Source: Anaerolineae bacterium
GTDB taxonomy: Bacteria; Chloroflexota; Anaerolineae; Promineifilales; Promineifilaceae
Direction: 5' to 3'
Assembly: GCA_020848035.1 (NCBI GenBank)
Contig: JADLAX010000008.1
Span: 1-58,672 of the forward strand
Length of the DNA stretch: 58,672 nucleotides
Shown: positions 16,624 through 25,606 of the stretch, in pieces
How the letters are laid out: each line of letters starts with the position of its first letter
How positions within the stretch are numbered: the stretch's first letter is position 1
Translations under genes and position numbers: made by a program
The notes under the pieces: model-generated
The model's input: the letters and a program-made list of their open reading frames with translations, nothing else
Told to the model about the DNA's origin: nothing
The model's database searches: none

Positions 16624-18576
16624 CTACGCAGCCTCTGCCAGGGCTATTACCCGGACCATGTCGAAGGCAGCAATAGCGCGGCGGCCGTATAAGCCGACGC
16701 ATGTTGCTTTTTTTGTGATTGGCACAACCACGACTTCGTCCTGCTCCCAATGGATGGTGAGACGGCCGTTTTCTTTGCGGAAGCGGAACTGCTGGTAACC
16801 AGTTGGATCGAAGTGGGACGGGAGAGGGAAAAAGTGTGCCGTCTTGTCATCTTGCCAGCGGGCAGCCCAGCTGTCGCTAACTCGCTCAATCGTTAGCAGT
16901 GGCCCCTGACCGCCAGGCAATAAAACGGGTGCAATGCCGTAACTGCTGCCACTGTCCAGCCGAGCATTTACGACCAGTTCATACGCCAGTAGGTATGGCC
17001 CCTTCTGAAGAAGGCTCTCGCCGTTGAGATTGGTAAAGGCGAGCTGCCCTTGTTGAATCACCCAATCGCCCGGGTGCTCACTGATCCAATCCAGGTTGGT
17101 TGGCGCCCCCTCGTTCTCAAAACAGTCTTGCCAGCCGATGGTTAGGGCAAAACTGGCGAAGGCTGCCGGTATCTGGTTGGCAAACAGAGCAATGTGGGTG
17201 GGAATGTGCGCCAGGTGGCCCTGCCAGTCGATCGTGTGGTCGTTAATGGCGAGGGATAGGTGACGGCCGTTGACCTCCAAACGCAGCAATTGATAAGCGT
17301 CAAAACGAAAATCGGGTGGCAATGGAAGTAGCTGTTCACTGTCATTGGGCCAAACCAGGACGGCCAGGCCTTGTTCGGGGATAAGCCGAAATTGGCACAG
17401 GGTTGCACCCCCATCAGTCAAGGTAAGGCCATAGCTGCCACCCTGCTTTGCCAAAGCGCGGACGCTGACCTCAGCCAGGAAGGGAAGTGCCTGAACAGAG
17501 TAGGTGAGAACGGCCGTATCACTCAGTACCGCACCATCATTTACTTGCCACTGGCCGCTGACCTGCCACTGTTCATTCAGCTGGTCACCATCAAAGAAAT
17601 CGGTAAAAGTGGCGCTCAGCGGCTGGGGCTGGGGCGTATGGCTGGGACCGAGGATCAACATACGTTCCCCGGCAAAATCGAGGGGGTCAAGCGCCAGTTG
17701 ACGGCCGTTTCCATTCCCCCAGCGATGATAGATGCAGTAAAGCTGGCGGTTGTCTGGGCCACGAACGACCGAATTGTGACCTGGACCAATAACCTGATCA
17801 GGAACGGTACGTAAAATCGGTGGCACCTGCTCCCCATCACAGGCCTGCTGCCATTCGTCATGGGTGTGCAAATTCCTGGTGGTGGCATAACTGACCCCAT
17901 AGCTGGGGTTTTGCCAGTTGCCGCCGCTGAACATCTGGTAATAAATGCCTTTGCGCTTGAGGACAAAAGGTCCTTCCAGCGTATGCCAGCACACGCCGCC
18001 TTTCTCCATCCGCTGAGGATCATATATTTGCCAATCGTAACGGGCGCGGCTGACGGGGCGTGGCCGCCCCGTCAGTGTAAGGGGATCCAGCAGGTGATCC
18101 ATTACCGTGCCAGTGCCAACACGTTCAAGATCGAGGAAATCGGTGGCATAAAAGAGGTAATGACGGCCATTGTCATCCCTAAAAACGTGGGCATCAATGG
18201 CAAACGGTTCGTTTGTCAGGCGGCGTCCGCTGTCCAGAAACGGCCCCTCTGGGTGATCAGCGACGGCAACCCGAATGTGCATAGTGGTTTCGTTGCCTAC
18301 GCTGTAGTAAAGGTAAAAACGCCCGTTGTCGACTGTCACTTCCGGCGCCCAGTAACAAGGGTGATTACCGGACAGGGGTTCCATCGCCCCGCCCACTTCC
18401 TGCCAATTTACCAGGTCGCGTGAACGGAGGATGCCAAATAGTCGACCGTCATGCCAGGTGCCGGTGCAATAAGCCCAATATTCACCGCAGAATTTGAGGA
18501 CAAAAGGGTCAGGGAAATTCCGACCAAAGACGGGATTGTGGTAAATAGGCTGATAGGTTGAGGCGGCAGGCTGCAT
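16624..18576 (-). CDS. GH43 family glycosidase with C-terminal beta domain
   Basis: A 650-residue protein. The five-bladed propeller of GH43 is marked by NPVFGRNFPDPFVLK (general base Asp), YWAPEV, AIDAHVFRDDNG (pKa-tuning Asp) and HTLEGPFVLK (general acid Glu), followed by GPGHNS. The second half (from about 345) is a beta-rich domain that may be two lectin- or laminin-like modules. No signal peptide is present at the start used, which has AAGGA before it; the longer frame to 18675 lacks one. Family members act on arabinan, xylan or galactan side chains. It follows a secreted GH43 paralogue in the operon, which suggests outside-then-inside processing. Confidence 0.85.
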   Translation of the reverse strand: MQPAASTYQPIYHNPVFGRNFPDPFVLKFCGEYWAYCTGTWHDGRLFGILRSRDLVNWQEVGGAMEPLSGNHPCYWAPEVTVDNGRFYLYYSVGNETTMHIRVAVADHPEGPFLDSGRRLTNEPFAIDAHVFRDDNGRHYLFYATDFLDLERVGTGTVMDHLLDPLTLTGRPRPVSRARYDWQIYDPQRMEKGGVCWHTLEGPFVLKRKGIYYQMFSGGNWQNPSYGVSYATTRNLHTHDEWQQACDGEQVPPILRTVPDQVIGPGHNSVVRGPDNRQLYCIYHRWGNGNGRQLALDPLDFAGERMLILGPSHTPQPQPLSATFTDFFDGDQLNEQWQVSGQWQVNDGAVLSDTAVLTYSVQALPFLAEVSVRALAKQGGSYGLTLTDGGATLCQFRLIPEQGLAVLVWPNDSEQLLPLPPDFRFDAYQLLRLEVNGRHLSLAINDHTIDWQGHLAHIPTHIALFANQIPAAFASFALTIGWQDCFENEGAPTNLDWISEHPGDWVIQQGQLAFTNLNGESLLQKGPYLLAYELVVNARLDSGSSYGIAPVLLPGGQGPLLTIERVSDSWAARWQDDKTAHFFPLPSHFDPTGYQQFRFRKENGRLTIHWEQDEVVVVPITKKATCVGLYGRRAIAAFDMVRVIALAEAA

Positions 18577-18710
18577 TATGTCCTTTTTCTTCTCTTGGGC
18601 TGCGTGATGCGTTTTGCGCAGTGTCAGGTTGCCAAGCCCTGAAATAAATTGACAAAAAAGGGCATAACGCAACACGGCGAAAACACGGAATCAATTACTG
18701 CAACGTTGTT

Positions 18711-19763
18711 TTATGGAATGGGCTGCGGTTCCGTTGTTGGTCCCATGATTTTGGGCATTCCATCTTCCCAGATCAGGCGATCCAGCCACATAAAGCGGGC
18801 GTCACCGCGTGTACCAGAAGTTGTTACCTGCCAGACATGGTAGGCTATCCACAACTCACCGTCTTTATCCTCAATAATAGTTTGATGCCCGGGGCCTACT
18901 ACCAGCGGTGGGCCATCCATAACGCTGCTGAGAATAGGGTTTTCTGCCGCGTCTTCGCAAGGGCCAACGGCCGTTTCGCAGCGAGCGTATCCCACCGCAT
19001 AAGCTGGACTGGCATAATCATTGGCCGAAAAGAAGAGTGTGTAACGGCCGTCTTGGAGCAACATCGTCGGAGCTTCAATCACATGTCGCTCCCAAGCACG
19101 GTCATTTCGCACCAGCCGGATCGGTTCACCCAGCAGAGCCAGGCCATCCTCACTCATTTCCTGCACATAAATGTAGGTTGGTTGGTTACAGCAGTTGCCA
19201 TCATTTTTCCAGTACAAAAAGAGCGTCCCGTCAGCATCGCGGAACGGGCTGGCGTCAATAGAGCCGCCTTCCTCAACCTGGCAAATTAAGGGAGTGTCGC
19301 TTTCGTCTCTAAATTTACCTTCTGGCTGGTCGCTCACGGCGACACCGATACATTGCCGGTCGGCTTCTTCGTCTCTTGCGGTGAAGTATAGGTTGTAAAG
19401 GCCGTTAATTTCCATGACCTCTGGTGCCCAGATAAAGCTGCCGCCGAGTTTGGCCCAGGACGGGAGTGCGGGCATCGCATCGCCTAATGAATCCCAGGTG
19501 ATCAGATCCGCCGAACTTGCAACAGGCACGTTCCGTCCCGCAGCATTCGTGGAGTAAGCGAAATACGTATCCCCGGCGAGGATGACCCCAGGATCAGGGA
19601 AGTCGCGCTTGATAACCGGGTTTTGAAAGGTAGGGAACTCAGTCACTGCAGGTTCAAGTTCTACCACTGCTTCCGATTCTGCTGTTGCTGGCTCAGGCGG
19701 TGGTGCAGATTGGCAGCCCACCGCCAAAAACATGAAGAACAAACCAACCAGATAACGTTTCAT
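18711..19763 (-). CDS. GH43 family lipoprotein glycosidase
   Basis: This 350-residue protein has a lipoprotein signal (LAVGC, Cys17), so it is anchored on the outer face of the cell. GH43 signatures are NPVIKRDFPDPG (general base), FIWAPEVMEING, SIDASPFRDADG and VIEAPTMLLQDG (general acid Glu). The closing GPGHQT is also typical. It would release arabinose- or xylose-type units or short oligosaccharides for the adjacent ABC importer. It starts just after the second permease gene. Substrate is inferred from family only. Confidence 0.85.
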   Translation of the reverse strand: MKRYLVGLFFMFLAVGCQSAPPPEPATAESEAVVELEPAVTEFPTFQNPVIKRDFPDPGVILAGDTYFAYSTNAAGRNVPVASSADLITWDSLGDAMPALPSWAKLGGSFIWAPEVMEINGLYNLYFTARDEEADRQCIGVAVSDQPEGKFRDESDTPLICQVEEGGSIDASPFRDADGTLFLYWKNDGNCCNQPTYIYVQEMSEDGLALLGEPIRLVRNDRAWERHVIEAPTMLLQDGRYTLFFSANDYASPAYAVGYARCETAVGPCEDAAENPILSSVMDGPPLVVGPGHQTIIEDKDGELWIAYHVWQVTTSGTRGDARFMWLDRLIWEDGMPKIMGPTTEPQPIP

Positions 19764-19773
19764 AAGCCAAACC

Positions 19774-20643
19774 TTACCCTTTTAAGCCTGTGGTTTGTAC
19801 GCTTTCTACAATGTACTTTTGTAGAATGATATAAAGAAGAAGAACAGGAACGGCCGTGATCGCTGCCCCGGCCATCATTTGCCCATACTCAGAGGTATAT
19901 GCACCTTGCAAAGTGCGTAAACCTGGTGGCAAGGTCAATAAGGCCCGATCTTTCAAAATAAGAAGAGGCCAGAGAAAATCATTCCAAGATCCCAAAAAGG
20001 TGATGATGCCCAGTGTCGCCAGAGCTGGTTTTGCCAGCGGCAACGCGATCTTTGTGAATATCTGAAATTGGGTGGCTCCGTCAATTTGTGCCGCCTCTTC
20101 TAACTCTATCGGCAGCGATTCAAAAAATTGTCTCATAAAAAAAACCCCAAATACGCCAGCCAGCGCCGGGGTTATCACGCCTAAATAGTTGTTTAGCCAG
20201 CCCAGACGGGCAATGGTTAAAAAGTTTGGCACTAAAAACATAACGCCGGGCAAAAACAGGGTGGCCAACAGCAAGGCAAATAACGGCCGTCTTCCCGGAA
20301 ACTCCATACGAGCATAGGCATAGGCAGCCAGCGAATCAACGACCAGAATAAAAAACGTAATTGTTCCCGATAGCAATAGGCTGTTTAAGAACCAACGAGC
20401 GATTGGCAGCGTGTCATTATTGAGAATCTTTTCGTAATTTTCCCAGGTGAAGGTTTTCGGAATCCAATACACCTCCGGTAAGAACCATTGCGACTTGGGC
20501 TTAAAGGAGGTAGACAGCATCCACAATAAAGGCACAATAATAAGTATGCCGATACTGATTAGCAGCAAGAGGAGGAGCGTTTTGTTGATACGCTTTTGCC
20601 GCTGCAAATTGCCACTTTTCTGAGACGCCGCTTTTACATTCAT
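19774..20643 (-). CDS. Sugar ABC transporter permease (MalG type)
   Basis: A 289-residue inner-membrane protein with six predicted helices. The EAA loop EEAAQIDGATQFQIFTKIALPLAKP, which contacts the ATPase, lies around residues 185-210. It belongs to the CUT1 (MalG/LacG) carbohydrate-importer group. It is preceded by an AGGAGG-like site and lies 12 bp after the other permease. With that protein and the lipoprotein it forms an importer that lacks its own ATPase gene in this window, as is common when a shared MsmK-like ATPase serves many importers. Confidence 0.92.
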   Translation of the reverse strand: MNVKAASQKSGNLQRQKRINKTLLLLLLISIGILIIVPLLWMLSTSFKPKSQWFLPEVYWIPKTFTWENYEKILNNDTLPIARWFLNSLLLSGTITFFILVVDSLAAYAYARMEFPGRRPLFALLLATLFLPGVMFLVPNFLTIARLGWLNNYLGVITPALAGVFGVFFMRQFFESLPIELEEAAQIDGATQFQIFTKIALPLAKPALATLGIITFLGSWNDFLWPLLILKDRALLTLPPGLRTLQGAYTSEYGQMMAGAAITAVPVLLLYIILQKYIVESVQTTGLKG

Positions 20644-20655
20644 TCTCCTACCTCC

Positions 20656-21603
20656 TTATTCGCGCGTCCGGAACAGCCGGAAATTGGTGTATGAAAATAA
20701 GATCATGATCGTAGCCACAAGGAATGACATTGAAGCGGCCGTACCTAACTGATTACGCTCAAATCCTTCTCGGTAAATCCGCAGCATGACCGGTTCCGTA
20801 GCTCCGCCGCCACTGGCTTGTGCTGGGCCACCGCCAGTCATAAAGAATGGCTGCGCAAACAGGTTAAAGGAAGCAATAATGGTAATAACAGTGACAAACA
20901 CCATGACCGGGCGAAGCAGGGGAATCGTAATTGAAACAAACTGCCGCCAACTGTTGGCACCATCTATGGCGGCCGACTCATAAAGGTGTGCCGGTATATC
21001 CTGCAATGCCGCGAGGATAATGATCATATTAAAGCCGACTGTCCACCAGATAGTGATAAGCAAAATAGATACCCATGCCCAGGGCATAGAGGAGAGCCAT
21101 CGTGGCGCTTCAATTCCCATCTGTATAAGGTAGTAGTTGAGCAAACCACCCTGGCTTTGAAACATCCAAAACCCCAGCAATCCGACCACAGCAGCTGAAA
21201 GAACCCATGGAGCAAAATAAATGCCACGGAAGAAATTGCGTCCCGGCACTTTTGTGTTTAACAGTACAGCCAGTATCAGAGGGATGATAATCAGGGGAGG
21301 TACGCTCAAAAACACAAATTCGACAGTGTTGCCTAGTGCGTTCCAAAAAACTGGGAATTGCACGCTGTCTGGTGTAAATAACTTTGCATAGTTTTCTAGA
21401 AAGACGAAACTAGTGGCGTCCGGCCGCAAAAAATCGTACTGGAAAAAGCTGATATAAAGACCATAGAAGAACGGGTAGCCCACAAAAACCATGAAAAAGA
21501 GCAAGTGCGGCGCAACAAACAGGTAAGGAATTATCGGATTTCCGGTGCGCTTGTGAGGCTGCAGTAGGGTTCTCTTTTCTGCCTTTCCGGCTGCTGTCAT
21601 CAT
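20656..21603 (-). CDS. Sugar ABC transporter permease (MalF/UgpA type)
   Basis: A 315-residue protein with six predicted helices and the CUT1 EAA loop ESAAIDGANSWRQFVSITIPLLRP. It pairs with the MalG-type permease. The gene follows the substrate-binding protein after a strong hairpin that probably lowers its expression relative to that protein. Start ATG with an AGCTGGGAGG-like site upstream. It is probably specific for an oligosaccharide cleaved by the downstream GH enzymes. Confidence 0.92.
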   Translation of the reverse strand: MMTAAGKAEKRTLLQPHKRTGNPIIPYLFVAPHLLFFMVFVGYPFFYGLYISFFQYDFLRPDATSFVFLENYAKLFTPDSVQFPVFWNALGNTVEFVFLSVPPLIIIPLILAVLLNTKVPGRNFFRGIYFAPWVLSAAVVGLLGFWMFQSQGGLLNYYLIQMGIEAPRWLSSMPWAWVSILLITIWWTVGFNMIIILAALQDIPAHLYESAAIDGANSWRQFVSITIPLLRPVMVFVTVITIIASFNLFAQPFFMTGGGPAQASGGGATEPVMLRIYREGFERNQLGTAASMSFLVATIMILFSYTNFRLFRTRE

Positions 21604-21626
21604 TTACCTCCCAGCTAAAACATAGA

Positions 21627-21667
21627 TTATGAAAAAGAGGCAAGCCAACTACCTGGCTTGCCTCTTT
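21627..21667 (-). terminator. Intercistronic terminator/attenuator after the binding-protein gene
   Basis: Perfect 14-bp arms (21634-21647 and 21654-21667) with a 6-base loop are followed on the minus strand by TTTTTC. It lies between the binding-protein gene and the first permease. This is a usual place for partial termination that makes the binding protein more abundant than the membrane subunits. Confidence 0.85.
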
Positions 21668-21684
21668 ATGCGGTACGGTTTGGT

Positions 21685-23013
21685 TTAGGGTGAGTCGCCG
21701 TAATTGTCTTTGTTCTCTGCCAAAATTTGGTTTGCTCTGGCAGCGGCGTCATCGAGGGCGGCCTGTATATCGGTGGCCGTGCCAGCCATTAATGAGCTGA
21801 CGGCCTCATCCAGGGGACCGTAGGCATCTGTAATGCCGGGTACCGCTGGCGGGAAGAACACATGCTCGGCAGAAGGAGCAATTGAGGCCTGTGGCTCAAT
21901 GGCCAGGAATTCGGCGCTGCTGCGAACAACGTTGTTGGCAGGCAACTGACCAGCCTGGGCCCAGGTGACAGAATTATCCAGCAAATATTTAATAAAAGTG
22001 CCGGCGGCGGCATCTTTGCAGCTATCCGGCTCGGCTTGGGTGGGCATCGTCAACTGGTGCGAACCGCCCCAGGTAGCTGGCTGAGGGCCGATTTGAGGTA
22101 CTGCCGTTGCCTGACCATCAAACTCTACACCATCCCCGGTTACATTGGTAGTCTGCCAAATACCGTTCCAGATCAACCCAACCGTACCGCCTTTGAAGGC
22201 GTTCAATTCGGCATCCACTTCCAGATTCGGCTGTGACCAGTCGCTTTGGGCTGCCAACATCCATTCCAAGGCCTGGACACCAGCCTCGCTGTTCCAGGTA
22301 GCCTCAGTTCCGTCTGCATTAAAAGAGGTGCCGCCATATTGGTACAGCAGCATATCAAAAATCTGGCGGATGGGGAAACCAGATGTAATCATAAATCCGT
22401 TGTTGCTTCCATCAGTGACGGCAGCGGCAATAGCGGCAAATTCTTCGCCGGTCGTAGGTGGGGTATCAAAACCGGCGGCGGCCAGCAAGTCCGCATTATA
22501 GAACATGGTCATAGGGTGAATATCCAGCGGAATCGAGTAACGGCGACCGGCGACCTCGCCAGCATTCCAGGCACCAGCCGGATAATCGGCACCGTTGATA
22601 CCGTTTGCGGTGACAATCTCGTCAATGGGACGCAAGATATTGCGGAATGCCTGGGTAGCAACCTGATCGGCATGGACGATGGCTACATCTGGCAGCGTGT
22701 TCGATGCAGCAGCGGTGCTTAATTGCGTGTAATATTCACTCTGCGTGGTCATGACAACGCTGATATTGTCATTTTCAGCATTAAAAGCTTCTACTATTTC
22801 ACCCATGAAAGGGCCATCAGGGCCGGTAAAGGGGTTCCAATATTGCAGTTCGACCGTGCCGCAAGAATCGTCAACTTCTTCAACAACCAAAGGGGCTTCG
22901 GCAGGGGTGTCAGACTCGGAAACGGCCGTTTCTTCACTGCCCCCACCACAGGCAGCTAACAGTATCAACAACAATATACCTATACCAGGGAAAATCCATT
23001 TCCTAAATTTCAT
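21685..23013 (-). CDS. Sugar ABC transporter substrate-binding lipoprotein
   Basis: A 442-residue extracellular solute-binding protein of the CUT1 (family 1) type. The signal peptide ends in LLAACGGGSEE, giving a lipid-anchored protein. The mature part has TVELQYWNPFTGPDG near its start, VVMTTQSEYYTQL and later AAGTFIKYLLD, as in maltose- and oligosaccharide-binding relatives. AAGGAG lies upstream of the ATG. It is first in the glycan operon, behind the promoter and operator described next to it. It would bind the oligosaccharide that the GH enzymes degrade. Confidence 0.92.
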   Translation of the reverse strand: MKFRKWIFPGIGILLLILLAACGGGSEETAVSESDTPAEAPLVVEEVDDSCGTVELQYWNPFTGPDGPFMGEIVEAFNAENDNISVVMTTQSEYYTQLSTAAASNTLPDVAIVHADQVATQAFRNILRPIDEIVTANGINGADYPAGAWNAGEVAGRRYSIPLDIHPMTMFYNADLLAAAGFDTPPTTGEEFAAIAAAVTDGSNNGFMITSGFPIRQIFDMLLYQYGGTSFNADGTEATWNSEAGVQALEWMLAAQSDWSQPNLEVDAELNAFKGGTVGLIWNGIWQTTNVTGDGVEFDGQATAVPQIGPQPATWGGSHQLTMPTQAEPDSCKDAAAGTFIKYLLDNSVTWAQAGQLPANNVVRSSAEFLAIEPQASIAPSAEHVFFPPAVPGITDAYGPLDEAVSSLMAGTATDIQAALDDAAARANQILAENKDNYGDSP

Positions 23014-23228
23014 CTCTTACATCTCCTTTTTAGATATGCTTGTCCAAATATCATGACAAAAACTACAAGCTGGCTTTTTGCCAGGAATAGTGCTGTCTCA
23101 AGCCGACCTTAATGAATAGAAAGATGAGCATCTTCTATCTTGCAATGGCCATAGAGATATTTACATCACCTCCTTGGAGGTAAGATAAGAGTGGACATTT
23201 TCAGCAATGGGGGGGTATTTGTCACATA

Positions 23229-23252
23229 ATAATATGTTATATAACATAATAT
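23229..23252. promoter_or_regulatory. Operator palindrome of the ArsR-type regulator
   Basis: The core ATGTTATATAACAT (23234-23247) is a perfect 14-bp palindrome, extended to 24 bp with one mismatch pair. It overlaps the glycan operon promoter. The half-site TAATATGTT recurs at 23356-23364 beside a TATAAT (23354-23359) in front of the divergent regulator. This suggests that the regulator represses both directions. Confidence 0.6.
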
Positions 23253-23275
23253 AACTAATTACTACCGCTTGTCAA
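23248..23275 (-). promoter_or_regulatory. Promoter of the glycan operon
   Basis: On the minus strand TTGACA (23270-23275) and TATATT (23248-23253) are separated by 16 bp. This is a good sigma-70-type promoter about 230 bp upstream of the binding-protein start. The palindrome at 23229-23252 covers the -10 and the start point. Confidence 0.7.
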
Positions 23276-23406
23276 GAGGATTTGGGCTTTTTGAAATAAT
23301 AAAAGCGACAAAGCACTCACCATCCTGACAAATCTCAGCGATTCTTGATTCACTATAATATGTTTTTATGTTACAATGGCCCTTTTCATAACAAGAAGAG
23401 GGTGAG

Positions 23407-24354
23407 ATGACAGAATCACTAACGCCGACTGGACGCGTATTACGACTTGATCTTGGAAATGATAATGGTGCCCCTGAACCAATTCTCAAGGCTTTGTCTT
23501 CATCCACTCGTTTGAAAATACTGGAGCTGTTGAGTGATCAAGTTCTAAACATCAGTGAAATTGGTGAAGCGTTAAACTTACCCACTTCCACGGCAACGCT
23601 TCATGTCAATGCGCTTGAAGAAGCTGGTTTATTAAACACGGATTTGCGCCCTGCAGTTCGCGGCCTGCAAAAAGTGTGTGCCAGAGTTTACGATGTCATT
23701 ATTATTGAATTAGCTCGTGGGAATATGGCGCAAGAGCAAAGTGTTGAAGTGTCCATGCCAATTGGGGCATTTGTCGATTGCCAAGTAACACCAACTTGTG
23801 GATTGGCTAGCAGTATCGGCATCATTGGGCTGTTTGACGATCCTGCATCTTTTTTTGAACCTGACCGCGTGAATGCACAGCTTATTTGGTTTCATCACGG
23901 CTTTGTAGAATATCGCTTTCCCAACCGACTTCCTCCCAGAGCGGTCGTAGAGAGCGCTTCAATCAGCCTGGAATTATGTTCCGAAGCGCCACTACACCAT
24001 GAAGATTGGCCCTCGGACGTAACCTTATGGGTAAATGATGTTGAGATTGGCACGTGGACAAGCCCTAGCGATTTTGGCGGCCAGCATGGTCTGTTAACAC
24101 CGGAATGGTGGGAAAATTGGAATTCACAATACGGTTTACTAAAGGTCTGGACAATCAATGACAATGGTAGCTTTGTAGATGGAAAGCGAATCTCTGATAT
24201 AACGTTAGGTGACATTGAGATTCCGGGCAAGACCTCTCTGTCAATCCGTATTGGCGTGAAACCTGACGCAAGAAATGTGGGGGGCATCAATATTTTTGGT
24301 AGGCAGTTTGGAAATTATCCGCAGGATATTGTCCTGCGTTTACGCTATCGTTGA
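23407..24354 (+). CDS. ArsR-type transcriptional regulator of the glycan operon
   Basis: A 315-residue protein. An N-terminal winged helix-turn-helix of the ArsR type occupies residues about 25-90 (ILKALSSSTRLKILELL, then LNISEIGEALNLPTSTATLHVNALEEAGLL). A long C-terminal beta-rich domain (from about 110) probably binds a sugar ligand. Metal-binding Cys motifs of classical ArsR are absent. The gene is divergent from the transporter/GH operon and shares a 390-bp control region containing a palindromic operator. GAGGGTG precedes the ATG. It most likely represses the operon until the oligosaccharide is present; that direction of control is inferred. Confidence 0.8.
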   Translation: MTESLTPTGRVLRLDLGNDNGAPEPILKALSSSTRLKILELLSDQVLNISEIGEALNLPTSTATLHVNALEEAGLLNTDLRPAVRGLQKVCARVYDVIIIELARGNMAQEQSVEVSMPIGAFVDCQVTPTCGLASSIGIIGLFDDPASFFEPDRVNAQLIWFHHGFVEYRFPNRLPPRAVVESASISLELCSEAPLHHEDWPSDVTLWVNDVEIGTWTSPSDFGGQHGLLTPEWWENWNSQYGLLKVWTINDNGSFVDGKRISDITLGDIEIPGKTSLSIRIGVKPDARNVGGINIFGRQFGNYPQDIVLRLRYR

Positions 24355-24523
24355 TATCTGACGCTTCAACGATTGTATAAAATCCATAATCGCTGGTCAG
24401 AAAATCTGACAACGATCCTGAATTCACAGCGAGGTATTATGGCTTGCTTTCGGGATACGTATACTTTTTCAAAACAGGAAGTCCATTAAATTCAACTGCT
24501 ATTGATAAGACGGGCAGGGTAAC

Positions 24524-24577
24524 CGTTCTGAAAAATTTACCCAGATAGGGCCCTATCTGGGTAAATTTTTCAGAACG
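24524..24577. repeat. 54-bp perfect palindrome
   Basis: Arms of 27 bp with no spacer (24524-24550 and 24551-24577), centred on AGGGCCCT. The right arm contains the last codons and the TGA of the first ester-cyclase gene. It lies between two convergent genes, so it may act as a two-way terminator, though a T-run outside the stem is missing. The 24355-24523 stretch before it holds no gene. Confidence 0.9.
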
Positions 24578-24986
24578 ATACCACGCCTAACTGCTGCAGC
24601 AGCCCAAAGGCATCAAACACAACGCGGTTTTGCACCAGTTTCCCGTCTTTACAGGTGTAAATTCCTGTAGCATGCACAGAGACTCGTTTGCCAGTAGCCG
24701 GTATGCCCATAAATTCCCCCCGGTGTGTACCCGTGTGTAAAGCCCGAACAGCCACCCGGTCACTTTCTGCGGCCATTAACTCAATCTTACTGCTGAAATC
24801 AGGGAAACCGGCGGTAAACATTTGTACGAGGGACCGCGCACCCTCCAGGCCTGCCATCGGTGGCAAAGCGGGATCGATGTTTTCCCACTCTAACGCGAAT
24901 AACTCCTCAACAGCAGCGACATCACCGCTATCTACCGCCTGATAAAATCGTTTTACCAGGGTTTTGTTTGTATCCGTTAGGGTCAT
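24570..24986 (-). CDS. SnoaL-like ester cyclase family protein
   Basis: A 138-residue protein of the SnoaL/NTF2 fold. The family pattern is NKTLVKRFYQAVDSGDVAAVEELF, then a central DFSSKIELMAAESDRVAVRALHTGTHRGEFMGIPATGKRVSVHATGIYTCKDGKLVQ. Members are small alpha+beta barrels; some act as polyketide cyclases, but most have unknown substrates. It is paralogous to the next gene and probably cotranscribed with it. Its stop lies within the 54-bp palindrome. Confidence 0.85.
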   Translation of the reverse strand: MTLTDTNKTLVKRFYQAVDSGDVAAVEELFALEWENIDPALPPMAGLEGARSLVQMFTAGFPDFSSKIELMAAESDRVAVRALHTGTHRGEFMGIPATGKRVSVHATGIYTCKDGKLVQNRVVFDAFGLLQQLGVVSF

Positions 24987-25016
24987 TGTTTATTCTCCTG
25001 AATTTTGAGGTGTAAT

Positions 25017-25448
25017 TTAATTTGTGGCTGGGGCAGGTATCAGGCCTAATTGCACGAATAATCCAGCCTGGTCGTTATTGCCCCACCGTTCCACAATACG
25101 GCCGTCTTCCATCCGGTTAAAGGTGATGCCTGTCATGTAGCCGGTTTTGCCCGTCGGCGGAATGCCCATCAGTTCACCTGAATGTGTCCCACCGCCTGAC
25201 CAGGCGATAACGACCAAATCCCCCTCGGCGACGATTTCATGGACCGTGACCTTAAGGTCTGCAAAGGCCTTGCGCCAAATGAGAGCAAGCTGTTTCAGGC
25301 TTTGGTTGCCATGTTGGAGGTCCGGCGGGGCGGTATGGTCCACCAGGTCTGCCGCCACAAATTCATCGATTACCGATAAATCGCCATCGGCACTAAAAGC
25401 CTCCTCATTCACCCGGCGCACAATTGTTTTGTAATGCTCCTGTAACAT
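25017..25448 (-). CDS. SnoaL-like ester cyclase family protein
   Basis: A 143-residue paralogue of the downstream gene. It carries the matching segments YKTIVRRVNEEAFSADGDLSVIDEF and the family's SGELMGIPPTGKTGYMTGITFNRMEDGRIVERWGNND. It probably arose by local duplication. A STAND regulator is transcribed divergently from 160 bp away, so both genes may be its targets. Substrate unknown. Confidence 0.85.
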   Translation of the reverse strand: MLQEHYKTIVRRVNEEAFSADGDLSVIDEFVAADLVDHTAPPDLQHGNQSLKQLALIWRKAFADLKVTVHEIVAEGDLVVIAWSGGGTHSGELMGIPPTGKTGYMTGITFNRMEDGRIVERWGNNDQAGLFVQLGLIPAPATN

Positions 25449-25606
25449 AAGTCTTTTTCCTTTCTGTAAAATTGGGGCTAAATAAAGGTTATGCTACTAT
25501 TATCAGCGAATTTACCGGCGGGGTACGAGGCCCAAAGGGCCACAAAAAGTACCACAAATCGGAAAAGTTCAACCCGGCTCATCAACTTTAGCTGCGAACG
25601 GAATAG

